This document shows, one piece after another, positions 41,794 through 49,383 of a DNA stretch of 64,000 bases; the stretch's first letter is position 1, and each line of letters starts with the position of its first letter. The stretch comes from Salinirarus marinus (GTDB lineage: Archaea; Halobacteriota; Halobacteria; Halobacteriales; Haloferacaceae): positions 2,712,271 through 2,776,270 of the forward strand of contig CP132292.1 in the NCBI GenBank assembly GCA_030734185.1, in the 5' to 3' direction. Below the pieces are notes generated by a model that was not told where the DNA came from, made no database searches, and saw nothing but the letters and a program-made list of their open reading frames with translations. A program made the position numbers and the translations under genes.

Positions 41794-41876
41794 GGGCCAC
41801 CCTATTAGGCCGACCTGCAAAAACCCGGGCGTTCCTGCAAACCCTTTTTGAGGCCGCAGCTATTAGGTTACAATGT

Positions 41877-42053
41877 ATGGGTTTCGGGAGCTACGACGAG
41901 TCCGAACAAGAAAAGCAGGAGATCGACGCCGACCTCGAAGACGGTGACGGCGTGGCAACGTCCGAGGCCAAACACGACGGCAACGTCGAATTCGAGATCG
42001 GCGCGTCGAACGACGAACTGCTGAACCGGTTACAGGAGATAAAGGACGATTGA
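41877..42053 (+). CDS. Small acidic haloarchaeal protein (DUF5786-like)
   Basis: 58 residues: MGFGSYDESEQEKQEIDADL at the N terminus and a C-terminal helix EIGASNDELLNRLQEIKDD. Strongly acidic and probably partly disordered until bound. Highly conserved among haloarchaea by my recollection, with no known role. The stop overlaps the TTG start of the DUF99 gene (ATTGA), pointing to coupled translation. Confidence 0.75.
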   Translation: MGFGSYDESEQEKQEIDADLEDGDGVATSEAKHDGNVEFEIGASNDELLNRLQEIKDD

Positions 42054-42616
42054 AATCGGGCGCTCGGGCGCTCGGCGTCGCCGAATCGTACGGGGGTAAC
42101 GACGCCGGGCGAAGCGTCCTGTGCGGGGCCCTCGTTCGGGCCGACCGCGTCGCCGACGGCTTCGCGTTCGAAGCCTGCAGCGTCGGCGGCACCGACGCGA
42201 CCGACGCGATCGAGTCGCTTTTTGCCGACCTGAACCGCGACGACGTCCAGTACGTCCTCATATCTGGGATCGCACCCGCGTGGTTCAACGTCGTCGACTT
42301 GCGCGCGCTCCACCAGTCGCTGGACCGCCCCGTCGTCTCCGTCTCGTTCGAGGCGAGCCCCGGACTCGACGCCGCCCTCCGGAAGCAGTTCGACGGCGAG
42401 GCGTTACGGCGGCGGCTCGCGACCTACCGGGCGCAACCGGCGCGCCAGCGAGTGACCGTCGGCGACGAGACGGTGTTCGTCCGCGCCGTCGGCGTCGACG
42501 CGGACCGCGCGGCGGACGTCGTTCGCGCGTTCACGCCCGAGGGCGGCCGTCCCGAACCGCTCCGGGTCGCCCGGCTCGCCGCCCGCGCCGAGCGGCGATG
42601 GATGGCGGACAGTTAA
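42050..42616 (+). CDS. DUF99 family protein (endonuclease V-like fold)
   Basis: 188 residues from TTG 42050 (LKSGARALGVAESYGG). Core motifs VLCGALVRADRVADGFAFEACSVGGTDAT and YVLISGIAPAWFNVVDLRALHQSLDRPVVSVS are typical of the archaeal DUF99 family, which shares the RNase H/endonuclease V fold. Activity is unproven. Overlaps the small acidic gene upstream by 4 nt and is followed 24 bp later by udg; a nucleic-acid-maintenance operon is plausible. Confidence 0.85.
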   Translation: MKSGARALGVAESYGGNDAGRSVLCGALVRADRVADGFAFEACSVGGTDATDAIESLFADLNRDDVQYVLISGIAPAWFNVVDLRALHQSLDRPVVSVSFEASPGLDAALRKQFDGEALRRRLATYRAQPARQRVTVGDETVFVRAVGVDADRAADVVRAFTPEGGRPEPLRVARLAARAERRWMADS

Positions 42617-42640
42617 GCCCGCGCCGGACGCCTGTCCGGT

Positions 42641-43237
42641 ATGAGCCAGATGGAGGACCTCTGCGTGACCGACTGCGAGCGCTGTCCGGCACTGGTCGAC
42701 TCGCGCAGTCGCATCGTCAACGGCGTCGGCCCCGGCGACGCCGACCTGGTGTTCGTCGGCGAGGCACCGGGCGCACAGGAAGACGAGCGGGGCGAACCGT
42801 TCGTCGGCCGGTCCGGTGACGTGTTGAACGACGCCCTCCGCGACGTCGGCCTCGCGCGCGCCGACGTGCGCATCACCAACTGCGTCCGGTGTCGGCCGCC
42901 GGAGAACCGCAACCCGACGAGCGACGAACTCGACAACTGCGAGGGTTACCTCCAGACCGAACTCGACCGAATCGACCCCGAACTCGTCGTCACGCTGGGG
43001 AAAGTCCCGAGCGAACGCCTGCTCGACCGGTCCGTCGCCGTGACCGAGGAAGCCGGCGACGTCGTCGACGCCCGCATCGGAGACTCGTCGCGCCGCGTGT
43101 TGATCTCGGTTCACCCCGCGGCGACACTTTACGACCGGAGCCAACGCGAGACGTTCACCGACGCCATCGCCCGCGCGGCCGATCTCGCGGGCGTTCGCGA
43201 GACGGACGGCGGACAGACCAGCCTCGGGGACTACTGA
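42641..43237 (+). CDS. Type 4 uracil-DNA glycosylase (Fe-S)
   Basis: 198 residues. Motif A is VGEAPGAQEDERGEPFVGRSG and the C-terminal motif is VHPAATLYD. Cysteines CVTDCERCP and CVRCRPPENRNP can hold the [4Fe-4S] cluster typical of family 4 enzymes. It removes uracil produced by cytosine deamination to start base excision repair. The stop codon forms part of a perfect hairpin. Confidence 0.92.
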   Translation: MSQMEDLCVTDCERCPALVDSRSRIVNGVGPGDADLVFVGEAPGAQEDERGEPFVGRSGDVLNDALRDVGLARADVRITNCVRCRPPENRNPTSDELDNCEGYLQTELDRIDPELVVTLGKVPSERLLDRSVAVTEEAGDVVDARIGDSSRRVLISVHPAATLYDRSQRETFTDAIARAADLAGVRETDGGQTSLGDY

Positions 43238-43289
43238 GACGGCGGCGAGGCCGTCTCAGCCAACTATCGAGACGGCGGCGAGACCGCCT
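43234..43289 (+). terminator. Twin hairpins after the uracil-DNA glycosylase gene
   Basis: CTGAGACGGC and GCCGTCTCAG form a perfect 10-bp stem with a 6-nt loop, beginning at the stop codon. A second, imperfect copy (GAGACGGCGGCGAG then ACCGCCTC) starts 32 bp later. Arrangement suggests a duplicated terminator or a processing signal; no T-run follows immediately. Confidence 0.55.
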
Positions 43290-43361
43290 CGGATGGCTAC
43301 GCAGCGCGACTGAAACCCAAAATCCCGTATCCTTTTTGTCGGTGACTCCGTCGGTGCGAGC

Positions 43362-45209
43362 GTGGTCGCCATAACGCCGGGAATCGCCGTCGTCACGGCC
43401 ATCATTCTCCTCGCACTGGTGGCGTTCGCCACGGAGCCAGTGCCGGTGGACATCACCGCCATCGCGGTGATGGTGACGCTGATGCTCGTCGAACCCGTGA
43501 CGACCCAACTCGCGGCCCTGGGACTCGTTCCCGCACCGGTTCCGATGATAACGCCCGAGCAAGGGCTGTCGGGGTTCGCCAACGCCGCGACCATCACCGT
43601 GCTGGCGATGTTCATCCTCAGCGAGGGCGTCCAGCGGACGGGCGTCGTCCAGTTGCTCGGCGCGAAAATCGCGGCGTTCACCGGCACCAGCGAGACGCGC
43701 CAACTCGGCGCGACCATCGGCGTCGTCGGCCCCATCTCAGGGTTCATCAACAACACCGCCACCGTCGCCATCCTGTTGCCGATGGTGACCGACCTGGCCG
43801 AGCGTGGCGAAACCTCGCCGTCGAAACTCCTCCTGCCGCTCTCCTACGCGTCGATGTTCGGCGGGATGTTGACGCTCATCGGGACCTCGACGAACATCCT
43901 CGCGAGCGAACTCTCTGACCGCCTCATCGGTCACCCGTTCGGGATGTTCGAATTCACCCAACTCGGCATCGTCGTCTCCGTCGTCGGCACGGCGTATCTG
44001 CTCACGGTCGGTCGGTATCTGACGCCCGCACGCATCAAACCAAAACAGGACCTCACCGAGGAGTTCGAGATGGGCGAGTATCTCACCGAGGTCACCGTCC
44101 GCGAGGACTCGCCACTCGTCGGACGGCGCGTCTACGACGCCCTCGTCGACACCGACTTCGACGTCGACCTCATCCAGCTCGTCCGCGACGGCGAGGTGTT
44201 TCTCGAACCCCTCGCCCCGAAGGAGATCCACGCCGGCGACGTCTTCGCGCTCCGAACCGACCGCGACACCCTCGTCGAACTGCTCGACGTGGAGGGACTC
44301 GATCTCGTTCCCGAAGTGACCGTCGACGAGTCGGAACTCGAAGCCGCCGAGTCGGGACAGAACCTCGTGGAAGTCGTCATCTCTCCGGGGTCGTCGCTCG
44401 TCGGCGAGTCGCTCTCGTCCGCGAATTTCCGTCAGCGCTACAACGCCACCGTGCTCGCTCTCCGGCGCGGCCGCGAGCTGATGCGCCAGCGTCTGGACGA
44501 CGTCCGCCTCCGCGTCGGCGACACCCTCCTCGTCCAGGCGACGACCGACAGCGTCGAACGCCTCGACGCCAACCGCGACTTCATCGTCGCCCAGGAGGTG
44601 GAACGCCACGACTTCCGCGAGGGGAAGATTCCGGTCGCGCTCGGCATCGTCGCCGGCGTCGTCGCCCTCGCCGCCTTCGACGTCGTCCCTATCGTCGTCG
44701 CCGCCCTCGCGGGCTCGCTCGGGATGGTCGCGACGCGGTGTCTCCGCCCGACCGAGGTGTACGACGCCGTCCAGTGGGACGTCATCTTCCTCCTCGCGGG
44801 CGTCATCCCGCTCGGCATCGCCATGGAAGAGACGGGTGCGGCCCGACTCCTCGCGGACGCCGTCGTCGAAACGTCGACCGTCCTGCCGCTGCTGGCGGTG
44901 CTCGGCGTCTTCTATCTCGTCACCGCCCTGTTGACGAACGTCATCAGCAACAACGCGAGCGTCGTGTTGATGGTGCCCGTCGCCGTCGAAGCGGCCCAGC
45001 GACTCGACGCGAGCGCGTTCTCGTTCATCCTCGCCGTCACCTTCGCCGCCAGCACGGCCTTCATGACGCCGGTTGGCTACCAGACCAACCTGTTCGTCTA
45101 CGGCCCCGGCGGCTACCGATTCACCGACTACCTCCGCGTCGGCGCGCCGCTCCAGTTCATCTTCACCCTCGTGACGCCGCTCGGCATTGCCTTTTTCTTC
45201 GGACTGTGA
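43362..45209 (+). CDS. SLC13-family permease with two TrkA-C domains
   Basis: 615 residues. Membrane halves (about 1-210 and 420-615) flank a soluble middle made of two RCK-C/TrkA-C domains (DFDVDLIQLVRDGEVFLEPLAPKEI; YNATVLALRRGRELMRQ). Family motifs LIGTSTNILASEL and FMTPVGYQTNLFVYGPGGY fit the divalent anion:sodium symporter/arsenite-permease group; substrates may be sulfate or dicarboxylates. GTG 43362 start. A paralogue with the same layout lies at 58.4-60.2 kb. Confidence 0.9.
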   Translation: MVAITPGIAVVTAIILLALVAFATEPVPVDITAIAVMVTLMLVEPVTTQLAALGLVPAPVPMITPEQGLSGFANAATITVLAMFILSEGVQRTGVVQLLGAKIAAFTGTSETRQLGATIGVVGPISGFINNTATVAILLPMVTDLAERGETSPSKLLLPLSYASMFGGMLTLIGTSTNILASELSDRLIGHPFGMFEFTQLGIVVSVVGTAYLLTVGRYLTPARIKPKQDLTEEFEMGEYLTEVTVREDSPLVGRRVYDALVDTDFDVDLIQLVRDGEVFLEPLAPKEIHAGDVFALRTDRDTLVELLDVEGLDLVPEVTVDESELEAAESGQNLVEVVISPGSSLVGESLSSANFRQRYNATVLALRRGRELMRQRLDDVRLRVGDTLLVQATTDSVERLDANRDFIVAQEVERHDFREGKIPVALGIVAGVVALAAFDVVPIVVAALAGSLGMVATRCLRPTEVYDAVQWDVIFLLAGVIPLGIAMEETGAARLLADAVVETSTVLPLLAVLGVFYLVTALLTNVISNNASVVLMVPVAVEAAQRLDASAFSFILAVTFAASTAFMTPVGYQTNLFVYGPGGYRFTDYLRVGAPLQFIFTLVTPLGIAFFFGL

Positions 45210-45352
45210 CACCGGGCGGCCGTGAGTCAGTTCCGTCTGTCGGCGACGAGCGCACAGCTACGACCGGGGATTTCGAGGCGAAATCTCGATTGCCGGGCGG
45301 TGTGTCAAGCGGAGCGAAATCCTTTACCGGTCGGCCCGCACAGTTCGGACAC

Positions 45353-45425
45353 GGGACCGTGGGTTAGCCTGGTATACTTCGGGCCTTGGGTGCCCGTGAC
45401 CCCGGTTCGAATCCGGGCGGTCCCA
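45353..45425 (+). tRNA. tRNA-Pro(TGG)
   Basis: Acceptor GGGACCG/CGGTCCC, anticodon stem CGGGC/GCCCG enclosing CTTGGGT (anticodon TGG), T-arm CCCGGTTCGAATCCGGG, A discriminator. It marks the left edge of the element-like region with the primase gene; a TTATAAAGG TATA box follows 5 bp later. No second copy of its 3' end was found in the window. Confidence 0.95.
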
Positions 45426-45512
45426 TTCAGTTATAAAGGAATCAGCCCCTGAGACGCCGGTATTCGGGGGTATCGCGTCACGTCCAGCGAGCGGTGGCTG
45501 GAGGTGGTCGCG

Positions 45513-45623
45513 GTGAGCCGCACCATCGAACTCGACCCGCCCATCTGCGAGTTCTGCGGCTGCTACATCACCGACTCCGACCAACAGTGTGCGGCCCGGG
45601 ACGAAGGGCGGTGTTACCCATGA
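45513..45623 (+). CDS. Mini Cys-rich protein before the primase-helicase gene
   Basis: 36 residues from GTG: VSRTIELDPPICEFCGCYI then DQQCAARDEGRCYP. Four cysteines plus an ICEFCG knuckle suggest zinc binding. The stop overlaps the ATG of the large replication gene (ATGA), so expression is likely coupled. Such tiny zinc proteins often precede replication genes in haloarchaeal plasmids and viruses; exact role unknown. Confidence 0.6.
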   Translation: MSRTIELDPPICEFCGCYITDSDQQCAARDEGRCYP

Positions 45624-48600
45624 GTCGGGGAGCCCCCCGGCTCGACTGGGAGGGCCTCCTCTGGGAGGCCCGTGGATACCTCGGTCTCGACGCCAACGAT
45701 CCTGTTCCCCTCGGCGAACTCCGGGAGACGGCCAAAGCGAACGGCTGGTCCGAACAGGAGTTCCGCGAAGCCAAGCGCGAGGGCGACGAATTAGCGAACG
45801 TCGGGACACTCGACGAGCCGAAAGTAGTTCTCGAGGAGAAAGACACCGAGACCACTGCCGAGGAAGCCGATACCGAGAACGCTACCCCAGGGGTCGACGA
45901 CGAGAAAACGGCCTCTCAGGCTTCCGAAATAAGCGAAAATCATGAATTCGCCAATCTCGACGCCGCTCCCGAAATCGAATCGGGCGTCTTTCCCGAGGAC
46001 CTGATGGACGTCTCCCAATGGTTGGCCTGGAAGGCCACCGACGACGGCCGAAAGGTCCCTCGCGCACCCTACGAGAATCCCGACTGGCCAGACAAGTTCG
46101 TCTCCGCACAGGATCCCGATGTCTGGCGTGACTACGAAACCGTCGTAGATTGGTGCGACAAGCTCGACGGATACGAGCCCGCGTTCAACATCCGGAACCG
46201 CGAGGACTATCCGGACGAGGAATTCGTCCTCGTCGACTACGACGACGCACGTGATCCCGAGAGCGGCGAGGTCCATCCGGTCGTTCGCGAGCACGTCGAA
46301 CGCGCCACGTCCTACGCGGACGTTTCGACGTCTGGCACGGGCATCCACATCTTCTGTCGAGGAGAACTACCTGACGGCGTAAAGGCAATTGGGGCCGAGC
46401 TTCCGGAAGACGAACGCTTCCCCGGCGCGGAAATCGAGGTGTACGACTCCGGGCGATTCTCGGCGATGACGGGAGACCACATCGCCAACACACCTCGCAC
46501 CACCCGCGACTGCCAGAAGTTCGTCGACGACCTCGCCGACGAATTCGCCACCGTCGCGGAAGGCACGCCGTACGAAATGTTACGGGAGCCGGAGAAGTCG
46601 AAGGAGGAACTCTCGGACGTCGAGACGACCCACGACGTCCAGGACGTCCTCGACGCGATTCAGCACACGGGACCGCGAGATATCCACCTTCGGTCGACGG
46701 TTACCCACGAACGTGCCGATGGTACCAAGTCACTCGATCCCTCGTGGGCGCAGTCGAAATCCGGGACACGGCTCGCTCAGGTTGACGGCGGATGGGTGTA
46801 CCGAAAGGGGATGCACGGCCTCGACGCACTGCAGATCGTCGCGCTCGAAGAGCGAATCATCACTCACGTCGACGAGTACCCGAACGGGGACGATTTCTGG
46901 GACGCCGTCGACGCTCTCCGCCAACGAGGTGCGCACGTCCCCGAATACGAGCCAGTGGAAGGCGAACCCGTATCGACGCTTCCTCTCGTACGACTCGCTG
47001 CGCTCGACCCGTCAGAGCGTAAGCGTGCGGCACGAAAGAGAGGCCTCGATTGGCCGACGACGCCCGAGGCCCGCGACCGTCTGCGTGACCGAGTGTTTCA
47101 GGCCATGCGCCACGGCGAGAACGTCGTCGTCGACGCCCCAACAGCCCTCGGTAAGATGTACACCGTGGCCACTGAGCCGTGGTTGAACCACAGCGACGTG
47201 ACCGACGAATCGCCGGTCATCCACTTCTCCGAGACTCGCGAAGCCCGTGACGACGCGGCAGAGAGTAGCCGAAAGGCGACGGGCGTCACGGCGGCGACGT
47301 TGAAGGGGCGAAAAGAGCGGTGTCCCGTCGCTGGTGGGAACCACGACCCGGCCGAGGACGAGGAAGAAGAGCCGGACATCGTCGTCACGATGGATGGGAC
47401 CCCAGCCTCGGCGTGGTTCGATGCAGTGTGTGACGGGCGCGGTGTGCCGTTCTCGACGGCGCACGCGTACCTCGCCGAAAGTAACGATCAGGGCATCGAG
47501 CTTCCGTGCTGTGAAGACGAGACGGAGTGTCCGGCGAAGACCCAATGGAACGGCGTGCCCCGTGACGACGAGACTGGCGAGACGACGACCGATGTCGTCC
47601 ACGCGACGCACCAGTTCGCTCACGTCCCGAGCCTCGTTCGCAACTGCAACGTCGTCTTCGACGAGCGCCCCGACTTCACCCTCGACATCTCGAACGACCG
47701 GATACAGCGCGGTGTCACGGCGTTCCTGAAGGATGCTGGGACGCCAGTTCGGACGTGGGAATCGTTCGTCGAGCTGGCACAGCACACTGGAACGGGAACC
47801 GACGCAGCAAACGAACGTGATGCCACGGAGGGGAAACTCGACCACAACCCGAACCGAGAGTGGTACTTAGAGAACGCCGACGCCCACACTGTCGCTCCCG
47901 CCCTCACCCGAGCGATCTGGTACGCACTCCGTGACGAGCCGGACGCGAACGGTCGGCAGTCGGCGACGGTTCCACACGAACCCCCGCGCCTCGATGGGTC
48001 CGCACACGAAACCGACGGCTGGAATCGCGTGTGGGTGACGGCTGTCGTCGACGAGGACAACCGTGTTCGCACTATCCGTGCAGCACCCGATCTCTCGCTC
48101 GCCCGGTGTGTCATCGGCCTCGACGCGCATCCCAGCGCCCCGCTGTGGCGGCGGAACACGAAACCGGACATCACCACCGAATCGCTGCTCGACGCCGAGG
48201 AGCGGCGTCTGTGGCGGCGCTTCGAACGTGGGCTTACCGTCGTACAGGTTGGAGAGGCAACGCGCCCCCTCGCGTCAGGCGAATATTTCGACGAGGACGG
48301 GACTCGTGCCGTGCTCGAACACCTGCACGAGACATACGACGAGTTCCGCACTGTCATCACCGCGTCGAGCGTCGAAGGACGGACGAAGCAGTTGCTGCGA
48401 GAGGCTGGGGTTGAGGATGCCGAGACGATGCACTACGGCGAGGAGAAGAGCCGCAACGACTTCGGCGACGAGAAAGTCGGGTTGGTCAACGGGAGCATCG
48501 ATCCCGGTGATGACTACGTGCTCGATCTCTTAGCCGAGTGTGCGCTCGACGCGAAACCCGAGACTGTCGAGACGGAGGCCGGAGAGGTGCGACGTGCCCA

Positions 48601-49198
48601 CGGCCGGGAGTTCGTCGGCAGCGACGCCGACGCAGCGCGTGAAATCCTCGCCAGCGTTCGAGAGAATCACGCCGCCCAGGCCGCTGGGCGCTATGCCCGG
48701 AATGCGGATGATCCGACGAACACGGCGACAGTATTCGTCCGTACCGATGCGATTCCCGAGGGATTCGCCGACCTCCAGGTCCCCGGTGTCGAGTGGGTTG
48801 CGACGGATACCCAGCGCCGAATCGTCGAGGAACTCCGTAATCGGAACCATGCAACTGCCCGCGAAATTCACCAAACAGTCGACTGTTCCAAACGCCACGT
48901 AGCCGAGACTCTCAAACGTCTCGTCGAGAACGGGAGAGCCTCGGCGCGTGAAGGACTGGGGGCGCATGGGGCAACTATGTACACCGACGACGGAGCACTA
49001 CCTTCGGGGTTAGTCGACCTCGATATCGACGAAATCGAGAACAGCCACGTATGGGATACATATACGTGGTCGTTCGCGATCCGTTCTCTCTACTCCCCCG
49101 AAGAGGAACCGAGGACGGCTGGTAGCCATGTGGCCCAAGCAAGTGGGAAGACGGGGAAGGAGAACGACTCGAGGTTAGACGCCTTCGAGGCTGACTGA
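45620..49198 (+). CDS. Primase/helicase-like replication protein of an integrated element
   Basis: 1192 residues. The N-terminal half resembles archaeo-eukaryotic primase/PrimPol proteins of mobile elements: EFVLVDYDDARD (about 201-212) and VSTSGTGIHIFCRG (about 234-247) supply metal and nucleotide motifs. A P-loop-like NVVVDAPTALGKMYTVATE begins near 503, a Cys-rich cluster is at about 560-640 (RKERCPVAGG, ELPCCEDETECP), and NVVFDERPDF near 675 may be the DEAD-like motif II. A winged helix (about 1064-1110, TAREIHQTVDCSKRHVAETLKRL) ends the protein. The residue after the P-loop lysine is Met instead of Ser/Thr, so ATPase activity is doubtful. Lies between tRNA-Pro and the CRISPR leader. Confidence 0.75.
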   Translation: MSRGAPRLDWEGLLWEARGYLGLDANDPVPLGELRETAKANGWSEQEFREAKREGDELANVGTLDEPKVVLEEKDTETTAEEADTENATPGVDDEKTASQASEISENHEFANLDAAPEIESGVFPEDLMDVSQWLAWKATDDGRKVPRAPYENPDWPDKFVSAQDPDVWRDYETVVDWCDKLDGYEPAFNIRNREDYPDEEFVLVDYDDARDPESGEVHPVVREHVERATSYADVSTSGTGIHIFCRGELPDGVKAIGAELPEDERFPGAEIEVYDSGRFSAMTGDHIANTPRTTRDCQKFVDDLADEFATVAEGTPYEMLREPEKSKEELSDVETTHDVQDVLDAIQHTGPRDIHLRSTVTHERADGTKSLDPSWAQSKSGTRLAQVDGGWVYRKGMHGLDALQIVALEERIITHVDEYPNGDDFWDAVDALRQRGAHVPEYEPVEGEPVSTLPLVRLAALDPSERKRAARKRGLDWPTTPEARDRLRDRVFQAMRHGENVVVDAPTALGKMYTVATEPWLNHSDVTDESPVIHFSETREARDDAAESSRKATGVTAATLKGRKERCPVAGGNHDPAEDEEEEPDIVVTMDGTPASAWFDAVCDGRGVPFSTAHAYLAESNDQGIELPCCEDETECPAKTQWNGVPRDDETGETTTDVVHATHQFAHVPSLVRNCNVVFDERPDFTLDISNDRIQRGVTAFLKDAGTPVRTWESFVELAQHTGTGTDAANERDATEGKLDHNPNREWYLENADAHTVAPALTRAIWYALRDEPDANGRQSATVPHEPPRLDGSAHETDGWNRVWVTAVVDEDNRVRTIRAAPDLSLARCVIGLDAHPSAPLWRRNTKPDITTESLLDAEERRLWRRFERGLTVVQVGEATRPLASGEYFDEDGTRAVLEHLHETYDEFRTVITASSVEGRTKQLLREAGVEDAETMHYGEEKSRNDFGDEKVGLVNGSIDPGDDYVLDLLAECALDAKPETVETEAGEVRRAHGREFVGSDADAAREILASVRENHAAQAAGRYARNADDPTNTATVFVRTDAIPEGFADLQVPGVEWVATDTQRRIVEELRNRNHATAREIHQTVDCSKRHVAETLKRLVENGRASAREGLGAHGATMYTDDGALPSGLVDLDIDEIENSHVWDTYTWSFAIRSLYSPEEEPRTAGSHVAQASGKTGKENDSRLDAFEAD

Positions 49199-49383
49199 CT
49201 GCTCCAGCAAAGATCGCGAAGGGCGACTCGGACAGCCGTGGATGTCGGCAGCTCAAGATTCGTTCGCGAAATAGATGCATCCCATCCGTCGACCCCCCGG
49301 GGGTTCAGAGGGTATTGGAGGTCGACGGAAATTACTTGAGCCAGGCAGTAGACACACGCTCTGTGGGCCCGAAATCGGGCATA
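49199..49383 (+). promoter_or_regulatory. CRISPR leader
   Basis: 185 bp between the primase stop and the first repeat. It holds a 9-bp perfect inverted repeat CCGTCGACC (49286-49294) / GGTCGACGG (49320-49328) and a palindrome GCCCGAAATCGGGC (49367-49380) ending 3 nt before repeat 1. An AT-rich GGAAATTACTT around 49327-49337 could be the promoter. Leader position is inferred because the far end of the array carries the degenerate repeat and because the 8-nt GTTGAAGC end resembles the haloarchaeal crRNA 5' handle. Confidence 0.7.
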
